Positions 44,584 through 54,330 of a DNA stretch of 64,000 nt are shown in pieces. This DNA comes from Streptomyces albireticuli. GTDB taxonomy: Bacteria; Actinomycetota; Actinomycetes; Streptomycetales; Streptomycetaceae. The first letter of the stretch is position 1, and the number at the start of each line of letters is the position of its first letter. The notes under the pieces are model-generated. The model had not been told where the DNA came from and did not search any database. It worked only from the letters and a program-made list of their open reading frames with translations. A program made the translations under genes and the position numbers. The stretch covers positions 62,001 to 126,000 of the forward strand of contig NZ_JAJQQS010000022.1 of NCBI RefSeq assembly GCF_021228125.1. Direction: 5' to 3'.

Positions 44584-44865
44584 TCAGACGGTCTCCGGGA
44601 GCTCCTCGAGACCCTCGGCGACCAGCTTCGCCAGGCGGTCCAGGGCGGCCTCGGCACCCTCGGCGTCGGACGCGAGCACGATCTCCTCGCCACCCTGGGC
44701 GCCCAGGCCCAGCACGGCCAGCATGGAGGCGGCGTTGACGGGGTTGCCGTCGGCCTTGGCGATCGTCATCGGGACGCCGGCGGCGGTCGCCGCACGGACG
44801 AAGATCGACGCCGGGCGGGCGTGGAGGCCCTCGGTCCAGCCGACGTTGACGCGGCGCTCAGCCAT
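44584..44865 (-). CDS. ptsH: Phosphocarrier protein HPr
   Basis: The 93-aa PTS carrier that passes phosphate from enzyme I to enzyme IIA components. The active His15 lies in GLHARPAS, and Ser47 in VNAASMLAVLGLGA is at the regulatory serine position of Firmicute HPr. Length and sequence are typical for Streptomyces. It is monocistronic here; ptsI and crr are not in the window. The ATG 44865 has AAGGGCAACACC upstream. Confidence 0.95.
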   Translation of the reverse strand: MAERRVNVGWTEGLHARPASIFVRAATAAGVPMTIAKADGNPVNAASMLAVLGLGAQGGEEIVLASDAEGAEAALDRLAKLVAEGLEELPETV

Positions 44866-44986
44866 GGTGTTGCCCTTCAAGTCGTAAGGAGTTGTCTAGA
44901 CCAGTGTTGCACAGGGGTGACGGTGCTCCCGGTACACCCCGGACGGCCCTAGTGGGGTTGTCGGCGCCCGGCCTTACCCTGGCCCC

Positions 44987-47935
44987 ATGCAGACGCCGTC
45001 CGAGCAGGTGTATCCGGCCCACTGGGAAGCCGACGTGGTGCTGCGCGACGGCGGTACCGCGCACCTCCGCCCCATCACGGCCGACGACGCCGGGCGGCTG
45101 GTCAGCTTCTACGAACAGGTCTCGGACGAGTCGAAGTACTACCGCTTCTTCGCCCCCTACCCCCGCCTCTCCGACCGGGACGTGCACCGCTTCACCCATC
45201 ACGACTACGTCGACCGGGTCGGGCTCGCCGCGACCGTCGGCGGCGAGTTCATCGCCACCGTCCGCTACGACCGGATCGACCCCCGCGGCCTGCCCTCCTC
45301 CGGCCCGGCCGACGAGGCGGAGGTCGCCTTCCTCGTCCAGGACGCCCACCAGGGCCGCGGCGTCGCCTCCGCCCTGCTGGAGCACATCGCGGCCGTCGCC
45401 CGCGAGCGCTCCATCCGGCGCTTCGCCGCCGAGGTGCTGCCCGCCAACACCAAGATGATCAAGGTGTTCACGGACGCCGGCTACACCCAGAAGCGCAGCT
45501 TCGAGGACGGCGTCGTCCGCCTGGAGCTGGATCTGGAGCCCACCGACCGCTCCCTCGCCGTGCAGCGCGCCCGCGAGCAGCGCGCCGAGGCCCGCTCCGT
45601 CCACCGCCTGATCGCCCCCGGCTCGGTCGCCGTCGTCGGCACCGGCCGCGAGCCCGGCGGGATGGGCCGGGCCGTGCTGCGCAATCTGCGCGAGGGCGGG
45701 TTCACCGGCAGCCTGTACGCGGTCAACCGCGCCTTCCCCGAGGACGGCGCCGTCCTCGACCCCGAGGGCGTGCCGGCCCACCGCTCCGTCCTCGGCATCC
45801 CCGGCCCGGTCGACCTCGCCGTCGTCGCCGTCCCCGCCGAGCAGGTGCCCTCCGTCGTCGCCGAGTGCGGCGAGCACGGCGTCCAGGGGCTCGTCGTCCT
45901 CTCCGCCGGCTACGCCGAGAGCGGCGCCGACGGCCGCGACCGGCAGCGCGAGCTGGTCCGCCAGGCCCGCTCCTACGGCATGCGCCTCATCGGACCCAAC
46001 GCGTTCGGCCTGATCAACACCGCCCCGGGAGTCCGGCTCAACGCCTCGCTCTCGCCCGAGCTGCCCGCCGCCGGCCGGCTCGGCCTCTTCAGCCAGTCCG
46101 GCGCCATCGGCATCGCCCTGCTGTCCGGGCTGCACCGCCGCGCCGCCGGGCTCGTCGGCGTCTCCACCTTCGTCTCCGCGGGCAACCGCGCCGACGTCTC
46201 CGGCAACGACTTCCTCCAGTACTGGCACGACGACCCGGACACCGACGTCGTCGTCATGTACCTGGAGTCCATCGGCAACCCCCGCAAGTTCGCCCGGCTC
46301 GCCCGGCGCACGGCGGCCCGCAAGCCGGTCGTAGTCGTCAAGGGCGCCCGGCACGGCGGCGCCGCGCCCACCGGCCACGCCGTCCCCACCACCCGCATCC
46401 CCGACGCCACCGTCTCCGACCTGCTGCGGCAGGCCGGCGTCATCCGCGTCGACACCGTCACCGAGCTGGCCGACACCGGGCTGCTGCTCGCCTCCCAGCC
46501 GCTGCCGGCCGGCCCCCGCGTCGCCATCCTCGGCAATTCCGAGTCCCTCGCCCTCCTCACCTACGACGCCTGCCTGACCGACGGCCTGCGCCCCCAGCCG
46601 CCGTACGACCTGTCGACCGCCGCCGAGCCGGAGGACTTCCGGGCCGCCCTGGCCCTGGCCCTGGCGGACGACGAGTGCGACGCCGTCGTCATCACCGCCA
46701 TCCCCTGGGTCGGCGAGGCCTCGGCGGCGGATCTCGCCACGGCGCTGCGCGCCGCGGTCGCCGCGTCCCCGGTGGCGAAGCCGGTGACGGTGGTCCACCT
46801 GGAGATCCCGGGCCTCGCCGAGGCCCTCGCCGCACCGGTCCCGGAGGCGGCACCCGCGGACCCCGGCGGCCTGAGCGGCGACGGTGGCGCAAGCGGCGAC
46901 AGTGACGTAAACGGTGGCGGTGACACAAGCAGCGTCGGCGGCGTAAGAGGCGTCGGCGCTGTGAGCGGCGAAGGTGGTGCAAGGGGCGACGGTGGCGCAA
47001 GGGGTGACGGCAGGCAGCGCCCGGCCCCCGCCGTCCGGATCCCCGCCTACCCCGCCGCCGAGCGGGCCGTACGCGCCCTGGCCGAAGCCGTGCGGTACGC
47101 ACGCTGGCGGCGGCTGGCCGCCGAGCCGGGCAGGGTGCCCGAATACGACGACATCGACGAGGCGGGCGCCGCCGCCGACATCGACGTCCTGCTCGCCGCC
47201 CACGGAGCCGTGCCCGGCGCCTCGCCCACGGAGCCCGCGGATCCCCGTGCCGTCACCCTCTCCGCCGCCGACACCCAGCGGCTGCTCGCCCGGTACGGCA
47301 TCGCCGTGCTGCCCGCGCTGCCCGCGCCCGACCCCGACACCGCCGTGCGCGCCGCCCGGAGGCTAGGCTTCCCCGTCGCTTTCAAGCCCACCGCGCCGCA
47401 CTTGCGCCACCGCGCCGACCTCGGCGGCGTCCGGCTCGACCTGGGCGGTGAGACGGAACTGCGCCGGTCCTACGCCGAGTTGACCGAGCTCCTCGGCAAG
47501 CCCGAGGAGACCCGCTTCGTCGTCCAGTCGATGGCCCCGCGCGGCGTCGACACCGTCGTCCGCGCCGCCATCGACCCCGCCGCGGGCGCCGTGCTCTCCT
47601 TCGGCCTGGCCGGGGCTCCCTCCCTGCTGCTCGGTGACACCGCGCACCGCCTCGTGCCCGTCACCGACCGGGACGCCGCGGAGCAGATCCGCTCGGTCCG
47701 CACCGCGCCGCTCCTCTTCGGCTGGCGCGGCAGCACCCCCGTGGACACCCGGGCCCTGGAAGAGCTGCTGCTGCGCGTCTCCCGCCTGGTCGACGACCAC
47801 CCCGAGGTCGTCGGGGCCGACCTGGAGCCCGTGATCGTCGCGCCCCGGGGAGTCCATGTGCTCGGCGCCGTCATCCGCCTCGCCCCGCCCCCGGCCCGCA
47901 CCGACCTCGGCCCGCGCAGCCTCCCGGCCTACTGA
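44987..47935 (+). CDS. GNAT acetyltransferase fused to an ADP-forming acyl-CoA synthetase-like module (Pat-type)
   Basis: A 982-aa multidomain protein. Residues about 15-190 are a GNAT domain (AHLRPITADDAGRL, VAFLVQDAHQGRGVASALLEHI, VLPANTKMIKVFTDAGYT). Next comes a CoA-binding Rossmann domain (SVAVVGTGREPGGMGRAVLRN), succinyl-CoA-synthetase-like domains (LFSQSGAIGIALL, PNAFGLINT), a Gly/Asp/Ser-rich linker (about 625-678) and an ATP-grasp domain (LARYGIAVLPALP, FPVAFKPTAPHLRHR). Actinobacterial proteins of this kind are protein lysine acetyltransferases (Pat) that control acyl-CoA synthetases. The order GNAT-first differs from E. coli PatZ. Confidence 0.93.
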   Translation: MQTPSEQVYPAHWEADVVLRDGGTAHLRPITADDAGRLVSFYEQVSDESKYYRFFAPYPRLSDRDVHRFTHHDYVDRVGLAATVGGEFIATVRYDRIDPRGLPSSGPADEAEVAFLVQDAHQGRGVASALLEHIAAVARERSIRRFAAEVLPANTKMIKVFTDAGYTQKRSFEDGVVRLELDLEPTDRSLAVQRAREQRAEARSVHRLIAPGSVAVVGTGREPGGMGRAVLRNLREGGFTGSLYAVNRAFPEDGAVLDPEGVPAHRSVLGIPGPVDLAVVAVPAEQVPSVVAECGEHGVQGLVVLSAGYAESGADGRDRQRELVRQARSYGMRLIGPNAFGLINTAPGVRLNASLSPELPAAGRLGLFSQSGAIGIALLSGLHRRAAGLVGVSTFVSAGNRADVSGNDFLQYWHDDPDTDVVVMYLESIGNPRKFARLARRTAARKPVVVVKGARHGGAAPTGHAVPTTRIPDATVSDLLRQAGVIRVDTVTELADTGLLLASQPLPAGPRVAILGNSESLALLTYDACLTDGLRPQPPYDLSTAAEPEDFRAALALALADDECDAVVITAIPWVGEASAADLATALRAAVAASPVAKPVTVVHLEIPGLAEALAAPVPEAAPADPGGLSGDGGASGDSDVNGGGDTSSVGGVRGVGAVSGEGGARGDGGARGDGRQRPAPAVRIPAYPAAERAVRALAEAVRYARWRRLAAEPGRVPEYDDIDEAGAAADIDVLLAAHGAVPGASPTEPADPRAVTLSAADTQRLLARYGIAVLPALPAPDPDTAVRAARRLGFPVAFKPTAPHLRHRADLGGVRLDLGGETELRRSYAELTELLGKPEETRFVVQSMAPRGVDTVVRAAIDPAAGAVLSFGLAGAPSLLLGDTAHRLVPVTDRDAAEQIRSVRTAPLLFGWRGSTPVDTRALEELLLRVSRLVDDHPEVVGADLEPVIVAPRGVHVLGAVIRLAPPPARTDLGPRSLPAY

Positions 47936-48021
47936 CACGGGGCCCGTGGGGCCCCCGGGCTCCGCCGTCCGTCCGTGCGGGCACGCACGGACGGACCCCG
48001 TACGCCCCGTAGGATGGGCGT

Positions 48022-48609
48022 ATGGCGAAGACCGGTACGACGACCCAAGGGCTGCGCGCGGCGATCGAGCGCAGCGGCTACTACCCGGCCCTCGTGGCCG
48101 AGGCGGTGGAGGCCGCCGTGGGCGGGGAGCCGGTCGTGTCGTACCTCGTGCACCAGGAGACGACGTTCGACGCCAACGAGGTGCGCCGTCATGTGACGGT
48201 CCTCGTCCTCACGGGCAACCGCTTCATCGTCAGCCACACCGACGAGCAGGCGGCCGACGGCACCTCCCCGTCCCCGTACGCCACGACCTCCACCGAGTCC
48301 GTGAAGCTCGACCGGATCTCCTCGGTGGTGCTCAGCCGCGTCGTCGCCAACCCCGAGGCGTACACCCCGGGCACCCTGCCCCGCGAGGTCGTCCTCACCA
48401 TCGGCTGGGGCGCGGTCTCCCGGATCGACCTGGAGCCCGCCGCCTGCGGCGACCCCAATTGCGACGCCGACCACGGCTACACCGGCTCCGCCACCGCGGA
48501 CGACCTGAGCCTGCGGGTCAGCGAGGCGGGCGACGGCCCGGACACCGTCCGGCAGGCCCTCGCCTTCGCCCAGGCGCTCTCCGAGGCGACCGCGGCGACC
48601 GGCCGCTGA
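48022..48609 (+). CDS. DUF5998 family protein
   Basis: A 195-aa actinobacterial protein of unknown function. RSGYYPALVAEAVEAAVGGEP at the N-terminus, a central beta-rich part (VSYLVHQETTFDANEVRRHV, LVLTGNRFIVSHTDE) and a small CGDPNCDADHGY segment with two cysteines are visible. Its stop overlaps the next start (TGATG), so the two genes are coupled. Confidence 0.9.
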   Translation: MAKTGTTTQGLRAAIERSGYYPALVAEAVEAAVGGEPVVSYLVHQETTFDANEVRRHVTVLVLTGNRFIVSHTDEQAADGTSPSPYATTSTESVKLDRISSVVLSRVVANPEAYTPGTLPREVVLTIGWGAVSRIDLEPAACGDPNCDADHGYTGSATADDLSLRVSEAGDGPDTVRQALAFAQALSEATAATGR

Positions 48610-49823
48610 TGTCCTACCCGCTGACCTCGGGCGGCCCGTCCTCCTGGTCCGAGCCCGCCCCGCTCGACCCCCGCTCCGCCCCCCTCCCGCGCTACGGCAC
48701 CGGCTCGCTCGCCGACCTGCTGCCCGCCGTCGCCTCCGGCATGGGCGTCCCCGGCCTCTCCACCGGCCTGGAGCTGACCCCCGCCGACCGCGTCTGCGTC
48801 TTCCTGGTCGACGGCATGGGCTGGGAGCTGCTGCGCGCCCACCCGGCCGAGGCACCGTTCCTGCACTCGCTGATGGCGAGCTCCATGAACGGCACCGGCG
48901 AGCCGATGACCGCGGGCTTCCCCTCCACCACCGCGACCTCGCTCGCCTCCGTCGGCACCGGACTGCCGCCCGGCGCCCACGGCCTGCCCGGCTACACCGT
49001 CGCCGACCCGGCGACCGGCGCGCTGATGAACCAGCTGCGCTGGCGCCCGTGGACCGACCCGCACGTCTGGCAGCCGTACCCCACCGTCTTCCAGCTCGCG
49101 GACGCCGCCGGCGTGCACACCTGCCAGGTCTCCGCGCCCGACTTCCAGCACACCCCGCTGACGAAGATCGCCCTCAGCGGCGGCACCTTCCACGGCCGGC
49201 TCTCCGGCGAGGACCGCATGGACCTCGCCGCCGACCGGCTCGGCGCCGCCGACCGCTCCCTCGTCTACACCTACTACAGCGACCTCGACGGCAAGGGCCA
49301 CCGCTTCGGCGTCGACTCCGACGACTGGCGCGGCCAGCTGATGTACGTCGACCGGCTGGCCCAGCGCCTCGCCGAGCAGCTGCCGCCCCGTTCGGTGCTC
49401 TACGTCACCGCCGACCACGGCATGATCGACATCCCGTTCGACCCCGAGTCGCGCATCGACTTCGACGAGGACTGGGAGCTGCGCGCCGGCGTCGCCCTTC
49501 TCGGCGGCGAGGCCCGCGCCCGCCATGTCTACGCCGTGCCCGGCGCCGCCGCCGATGTCCTGGCCTGCTGGCGCGAGGTGCTCGGCGAGCAGATGTGGGT
49601 GGCCGGGCGCGACGAGGCGATCGAGGCGGGCTGGTTCGGCCGGCCCGGTGACGGCGTGGACGACCGGGTGCACGGCCGGATCGGCGACGTGGTGGCCGCG
49701 GCCCGCGACGACATCGCGATCGTCGCCACCGAGACCGAGCCCAACGAGTCCGCGATGGTCGGGCTGCACGGCTCGATGACCCCCGTGGAGCAGCTGGTGC
49801 CGCTCCTCGAAGTCCGGTCCTGA
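48609..49823 (+). CDS. Alkaline phosphatase superfamily protein (nucleotide pyrophosphatase/phosphodiesterase type)
   Basis: A 404-aa metal-dependent hydrolase. FLVDGMGWELL gives the first metal ligand, FPSTTATSLASVGTGLPPGAHG the nucleophilic Thr, YYSDLDGKGHRFG and TADHGMIDI the remaining metal ligands. There is no signal peptide, so it is cytoplasmic. The substrate is unknown. It follows the DUF5998 gene with a 1-nt overlap and is 63 nt before tdk. Confidence 0.93.
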   Translation: MSYPLTSGGPSSWSEPAPLDPRSAPLPRYGTGSLADLLPAVASGMGVPGLSTGLELTPADRVCVFLVDGMGWELLRAHPAEAPFLHSLMASSMNGTGEPMTAGFPSTTATSLASVGTGLPPGAHGLPGYTVADPATGALMNQLRWRPWTDPHVWQPYPTVFQLADAAGVHTCQVSAPDFQHTPLTKIALSGGTFHGRLSGEDRMDLAADRLGAADRSLVYTYYSDLDGKGHRFGVDSDDWRGQLMYVDRLAQRLAEQLPPRSVLYVTADHGMIDIPFDPESRIDFDEDWELRAGVALLGGEARARHVYAVPGAAADVLACWREVLGEQMWVAGRDEAIEAGWFGRPGDGVDDRVHGRIGDVVAAARDDIAIVATETEPNESAMVGLHGSMTPVEQLVPLLEVRS

Positions 49824-49886
49824 GCCTCCGTCACCGCCTCACCCCGCCCCCCCACACGACGACTGATGAAAGGCATTGGCTTCCCC

Positions 49887-50558
49887 ATGCCCGAGCTGGT
49901 GTTCTTCTCCGGAACCATGGACTGCGGAAAGAGCACCCTCGCTCTGCAGATCGAACACAATCGTTCCGCCCGCGGCCTGCAAGGGATGATCTTCACCCGC
50001 AACGACCGCGCGGGCGAGGGGAAGCTCTCCTCCCGGCTCGGCCTGGTCACCGACTCCGTCGAGGCCGGCGAGGGGTTCGACTTCTACGCGCACATCGTCG
50101 CCCACCTCTCCGCCGGCGGCCGCGCGGACTACGTCATCGCCGACGAGGCGCAGTTCCTCACCCCGGAGCAGATCGACCAGCTGGCCCGCGTCGTCGACGA
50201 CCTCGAACTCGACGTCTTCGCCTTCGGCATCACCACCGACTTCCGCACCAAGCTCTTCCCCGGCTCCCAGCGCCTCGTCGAGCTGGCCGACCGGATAGAG
50301 GTGCTCCAGGTCGAGGCGCTGTGCTGGTGCGGCGCGCGGGCCACGCACAACGCCCGTACGGTCGGCGGGCAGATGGTCGTCGAGGGCGCGCAGGTCGTCG
50401 TCGGCGACGTCAACCAGCCGGAGACCGTGGTGGGTTACGAGGTGCTGTGCCGCCGTCACCACCGGCGCAGGCTGACCGCGGCGGCGGCCCGCGCCGCTGC
50501 CCTGTCGCCCGACGTGCTGCCCGTGGACCCCGTCAGCGAGCCGTCCGCCGGAGCGTGA
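49887..50558 (+). CDS. tdk: Thymidine kinase
   Basis: The 223-aa TK1-type enzyme phosphorylates thymidine with ATP in the salvage pathway. Walker A GTMDCGKS lies at residues 9-16, the catalytic DEAQF at about 88, and the zinc-binding cysteines in CWCGARATHNAR and CRRHH. The ATG at 49887 was chosen because the protein then starts directly before the first beta strand and GAAAGG lies upstream; ATG 49866 has no ribosome-binding site. It overlaps the convergent VOC gene by 26 nt. Confidence 0.95.
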   Translation: MPELVFFSGTMDCGKSTLALQIEHNRSARGLQGMIFTRNDRAGEGKLSSRLGLVTDSVEAGEGFDFYAHIVAHLSAGGRADYVIADEAQFLTPEQIDQLARVVDDLELDVFAFGITTDFRTKLFPGSQRLVELADRIEVLQVEALCWCGARATHNARTVGGQMVVEGAQVVVGDVNQPETVVGYEVLCRRHHRRRLTAAAARAAALSPDVLPVDPVSEPSAGA

Positions 50559-51342
50559 GGACCGCCCCCTCCGGGTCCGCGACGGTGGTCTCGTCACCGT
50601 CCGGCCCCTGGTGCGGGGGCCGCAGCACCCTGCCGCCCAGCCCGGCCACCCGCGCGGCCGCGACCCCGGCGTCCGCCACCTCGAAGTACGTCATCCAGTG
50701 CGGGCCCCGCTCCCGGGGCAGCTCGGCCCCGACGCCGCGCACCGCGGCGACCGGCCGGCCGTCCAGGTGCAGGGCGAGGCGGTCGGTGTCCGGCGCCTCG
50801 GCCCGCTTGGTCTGATAGCCGAAGAGCGACTGGTAGAACTTCACGACCGTGTCCGTCCGCCGGGTCATCAGCTCGTGCCAGACCGGTGTGCCCGGTACCC
50901 CGCTCAGCTGGGCCCCGGCCATCCGCTGCCCCTGCCACACACCGAACGGCGCCCCGGCCGGGTCGGAGGCGATCACCAGCCGCCCCGCGTCCTCCGCGGC
51001 CAGCGGCCCGACCCCGACCGTGCCGCCGCAGCAGCGGATCCACTCCGCCGCCTCGTCGGCGTCGTCGCTGGCGAGATAGGTGGTCCAGGCGGTCGGCAGC
51101 CGGCGGCCGGGTGTCAGCTCACCGAGCCCCGCGACGTCCCGGCCGTCGAGGGTGGCACGGACGTACGGGCCCAGCTGGCGGGGGCCCGGGCTGTAGTAGG
51201 CCCAGCCGAACAGGCCGCTGTAGAAGTCCTTGATCGATTCCAGGTCGTGCGCCAGCAGACTCGTCCAGCACGGGGTGCCAGGGGTGTGCCGAGCCTCCCC
51301 GGTACTGCTCTGGGGAGACCCCCAAACCTCGGTCATCGTCAT
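50533..51342 (-). CDS. VOC-family (glyoxalase/bleomycin-resistance fold) protein
   Basis: The 269-aa protein is a tandem pair of VOC modules. The first starts at GTPCWTSLLAHDLESIKDFYSG and the second at PVWHELMTRRTDTVVKFYQS, ending in DEGAVLTL-like strands. Members of this two-module group are common in Streptomyces and have no settled reaction. ATG 51342 has AGGAGAG just upstream. Its 3' end overlaps the 3' end of tdk. Confidence 0.92.
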   Translation of the reverse strand: MTMTEVWGSPQSSTGEARHTPGTPCWTSLLAHDLESIKDFYSGLFGWAYYSPGPRQLGPYVRATLDGRDVAGLGELTPGRRLPTAWTTYLASDDADEAAEWIRCCGGTVGVGPLAAEDAGRLVIASDPAGAPFGVWQGQRMAGAQLSGVPGTPVWHELMTRRTDTVVKFYQSLFGYQTKRAEAPDTDRLALHLDGRPVAAVRGVGAELPRERGPHWMTYFEVADAGVAAARVAGLGGRVLRPPHQGPDGDETTVADPEGAVLTLRRTAR

Positions 51343-51608
51343 TCTCTCCTCGGACCATCGGGGTGGCCGCGCGTCCCGCACCGGCACGCGGCGCGCGGGT
51401 GGTACGGGACGGGGCACGTGGAGATGTTTGCACCACCGGCCGTGGCGCGCCCCCCGGCCGCGCCGGGTTTCACGGGTTCCCGCAGGAGAATGCCCGGATT
51501 CGCCTTTCGGTCCCGCTCCGATGTCATGGCGGTCCAGTATCGATCGACTGTGTGCGGTCTGGCCAGAGGACCGTTCGGCCCAATGCCCGGTACGCCAGGA
51601 TGGGGTGC

Positions 51609-52454
51609 ATGACCCCTCTCATCACCGCAGTCGAACTCATGAACGTGGCGACGGGCGACCGGCCGCCCACCCTGCTGGACGTCCGCTGGCAGCTCGGCGG
51701 CCCGCCCGGCCGCCCGGCGTACGAGGCCGGGCACGTGCCCGGCGCGGTCTACGTCGACCTCGACACGGAGCTCGCCGGCCCGGCAGGGGAGGGCAAGGGC
51801 AGGCATCCGCTGCCGGACGGCGAGGAGTTCGGGGCCGCCATGCGGCGGGCCGGTGTTCGCGCGGACCGGCCGGTCGTCGTCTACGACGGCGGCCAGGGCT
51901 GGGCCGCCGCCCGCGCCTGGTGGCTGCTGCGCTGGGCCGGGCACGGGGACGTACGGGTCCTCGACGGCGGCCTGGCGGAGTGGACCGCGCGGGGCGGGCC
52001 TCTGACCACGGAGGTCCCGGCGGCGGAGGAGGGCGACTTCACCCCGGAGCCGGGGGCGCTGCCGCTGCTCGACGCGGACGGCGCGGCGGCGCTGGCCCGG
52101 CGGGGGCTGCTGCTGGACGCGCGGGCGGGTGAGCGGTACCGCGGCGAGGTCGAGCCGATCGACCGGGTCGGCGGGCACATCCCCGGCGCGGTCTCGGCGC
52201 CGACCACCGGGAACGTCGGTGCGGACGGCCGCTTCCGGCCCGCGAAGGAGCTCGCGGCGCGGTTCGCGGAACTCGGGGCGACGGGGGAGCCGGGCCCGGA
52301 GGTGGGCGTCTACTGCGGCTCGGGCGTCTCCGGGGCGCACGAGGTGCTGGCCCTGGCGGTGGCGGGCACCTCGGCGGCCCTCTACGTGGGCTCCTGGAGC
52401 GAGTGGTCGGCCGGCCCGTCCCGCCCGGTCGCCACGGGGGACCTGCCGGGCTGA
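51609..52454 (+). CDS. Thiosulfate/3-mercaptopyruvate-type sulfurtransferase
   Basis: A 281-aa protein with two rhodanese domains. The N-terminal one (LLDVRWQLGGPPG, AGHVPGAVYVDLDTELAG) is inactive, and the C-terminal one carries Cys236 in VYCGSGVSGAH, the active loop that takes up sulfane sulfur. The CGSGVS loop fits the 3-mercaptopyruvate type. It may have roles in cyanide or thiosulfate detoxification and sulfur transfer. Confidence 0.94.
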   Translation: MTPLITAVELMNVATGDRPPTLLDVRWQLGGPPGRPAYEAGHVPGAVYVDLDTELAGPAGEGKGRHPLPDGEEFGAAMRRAGVRADRPVVVYDGGQGWAAARAWWLLRWAGHGDVRVLDGGLAEWTARGGPLTTEVPAAEEGDFTPEPGALPLLDADGAAALARRGLLLDARAGERYRGEVEPIDRVGGHIPGAVSAPTTGNVGADGRFRPAKELAARFAELGATGEPGPEVGVYCGSGVSGAHEVLALAVAGTSAALYVGSWSEWSAGPSRPVATGDLPG

Positions 52455-52904
52455 CGGCTCCCGGGAGACGCGCTCCGGTACCGCCGGGACCGGGGACGGC
52501 GGCTGTCGGCGTCCGGGCCGTGCGCGGCGGGCGGCGGCCGCTCGGCCGCCGGTGGTGCCGGGGGCGGCCGCCAGCCGAGCCGATGGGTCCGGTGCCACCT
52601 GGGTCCGGTGCCACCAGGGGGGGCTGGACGGGGGCCGTCGGCGCGGGCCACGCCACGGTCTGCCGTGGTCGCCCCGCCGTCGTCGGCGCCGGGAGACGTC
52701 CGCCGGACCGCGATCCGGGTCGCCTGTCGGCCGCCGGGGGAGTGCCGCCCGATGGGCCCGCCGACGAGCGGATGCGGGCCGACCGGGCGCCTCCGGCGAA
52801 GGGGCTGCCGACAGGGCGGCCGGCCGTGAGCGCATCAGCCACGGTCAACCGGGCCCACGGGCCCGGCCGCGTGACGGATGGTTACTTCTCTTGTCGTCTT
52901 TTCG
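52455..52904. other. GC-rich gap before sepH
   Basis: 450 nt of very GC-rich sequence between convergent genes. Open frames on both strands are Arg/Pro/Gly-rich and not gene-like. No clear hairpin with a perfect long stem was found. Confidence 0.45.
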
Positions 52905-53951
52905 TCACTCCTGTTTTTTCCGGCGCGTGCCGAAGACGATCTCGTCCCAGCTGGGCACCGCCGCCCGGCGGCCCGGCCGGACGCCGTCCGCCTCCGCCTG
53001 GCGGTCCGTGGTGCCGGTCAGCCGGTCGCGGTGGCCGGCCACGGACCGTGGCATCAGCACATCGGCGTACGCCGCGCCCGCGCTGGCCGCCGGGGCCGGC
53101 GGCTCGACGGCCTCCGCCTCCTCGTCCGGCTCCTCGGCCACCACCGGCGCCACCGAGGGCGGCTCGGGCACGACCATGTCGCCGCGGAAGCTGGGCACGG
53201 CCTCCAGCAGGCTCGTCAGCGAATCCCGCTCCTTGGGCGCCTCCGCCGTCGCGGCGTCGGAGGCGCCGTCGGCGCCGCCGGACTGCCTGTCGGCAGTCCG
53301 GTCCTGGCTACGGTCCAGCGGCCTGTCCCGGGGCAGCCGGGCGATGCGCGGCACGAAGGGGAAGCTCGGCTCGGGCGTGTCGTCGGTCTCGCCGATGAGC
53401 GCCCGCGCCTCGTCGTCCATCGCCTGAACGATCCGCCTCGGCGGGTCGAAGCTCCAGCTCGCGGCCCGGGGCTCGCCTGCCGCCCGGTAGACGAGCAGGA
53501 CCTCCCAGGTGCCGTCGTCGCGCCGCCAGGAGTCCCACTGCGCGCTGTCCTTCTCGGCGCCGCGCAGCACCAGCCGCTCCGCCACGGACTCGCCGAGCGG
53601 GGGACCGGTGTTCTCGCCGGGGCGTCTCACGGGCGTCTTGCGGGCGCGCTCGGCCATGAACGCGCGCTCGGCGAGCACCGGGCCCTCGAACCTGCGGACG
53701 CGCTCCACGGGGATACCGGCGAGCTGGGCGACCTCCTCGGCGGAGGCGCCTGCGCGTATACGTGCCTGGATGTCACGGGGGCGGAGATGGCTCTCCACCT
53801 CGATCTCGATCTGGCCCAGGCGAGCACGGTCGTTACGTACGGCCGCTCGCAACCGTTCGTCGATGGGAAGGGTGTACTCCGTGCTGTCCGCAGCCTTGAG
53901 CACCAGCCGTGTGCCGTCGTTGGAGACGGCCACGACACGCAGTTCGGGCAT
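52905..53951 (-). CDS. sepH: Cell division protein SepH
   Basis: A 348-aa actinobacterial protein that stimulates FtsZ assembly in septum formation. The N-terminal DUF3071 domain (MPELRVVAVSNDGTRLVL, then GASAEEVAQLAGIPVERVRRFEGPVL) contains the helix-turn-helix-like motif needed for FtsZ interaction; a long acidic/Pro-rich linker and a conserved basic C-terminus (VPSWDEIVFGTRRKKQE) follow. ATG 53951 has GGGAGG 6-11 nt upstream. Confidence 0.95.
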   Translation of the reverse strand: MPELRVVAVSNDGTRLVLKAADSTEYTLPIDERLRAAVRNDRARLGQIEIEVESHLRPRDIQARIRAGASAEEVAQLAGIPVERVRRFEGPVLAERAFMAERARKTPVRRPGENTGPPLGESVAERLVLRGAEKDSAQWDSWRRDDGTWEVLLVYRAAGEPRAASWSFDPPRRIVQAMDDEARALIGETDDTPEPSFPFVPRIARLPRDRPLDRSQDRTADRQSGGADGASDAATAEAPKERDSLTSLLEAVPSFRGDMVVPEPPSVAPVVAEEPDEEAEAVEPPAPAASAGAAYADVLMPRSVAGHRDRLTGTTDRQAEADGVRPGRRAAVPSWDEIVFGTRRKKQE

Positions 53952-54330
53952 GGGGACCTCCCGGGTGGTGCCTGCCGACGTCACCTGCGTCGCTGCTTCC
54001 GCTAGTCGAGTGTGGCCTGCCCGGGTGCAGCCTGCCACAACATTGCCGAGTTGACGGGGCGAGAGCCGCCTGGATCCCTCCCGTTGGGTCCGGGCAGCCG
54101 GACGGGACACCGGGCCAGGGCTCGCCACAGTACTCCATTCGGGCCACGGGGGGTGGATCGGCGCGCCATCGAAGTTCACGCGGGAGAAGGGAGTTGGTCC
54201 GGAGCCTCCGACACGGACGGCTGTTGTCCGGGTGTCGAGGTTCACACAATCGCCCGAATCGGAACTGTTCGTTACGCTCGAATGTCTCTTCTAGCTGCAA
54301 GAGGGACCTAAGAGCTAACAGAGGCAGGAG
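53952..54330. other. Divergent gap between sepH and a membrane protein gene
   Basis: 379 nt without a gene. The AT-richer part at about 54240-54300 likely holds the promoter of the plus-strand gene; AGGCAGGAG immediately before ATG 54331 is its ribosome-binding site. I could not assign promoter hexamers. Confidence 0.45.

Noticed and set aside
52039..52848. Minus-strand frame across the sulfurtransferase 3' end and the gap before sepH
   Set aside because: Pro/Arg/Gly-rich, antisense to a firm gene for half of its length, and without known domain.
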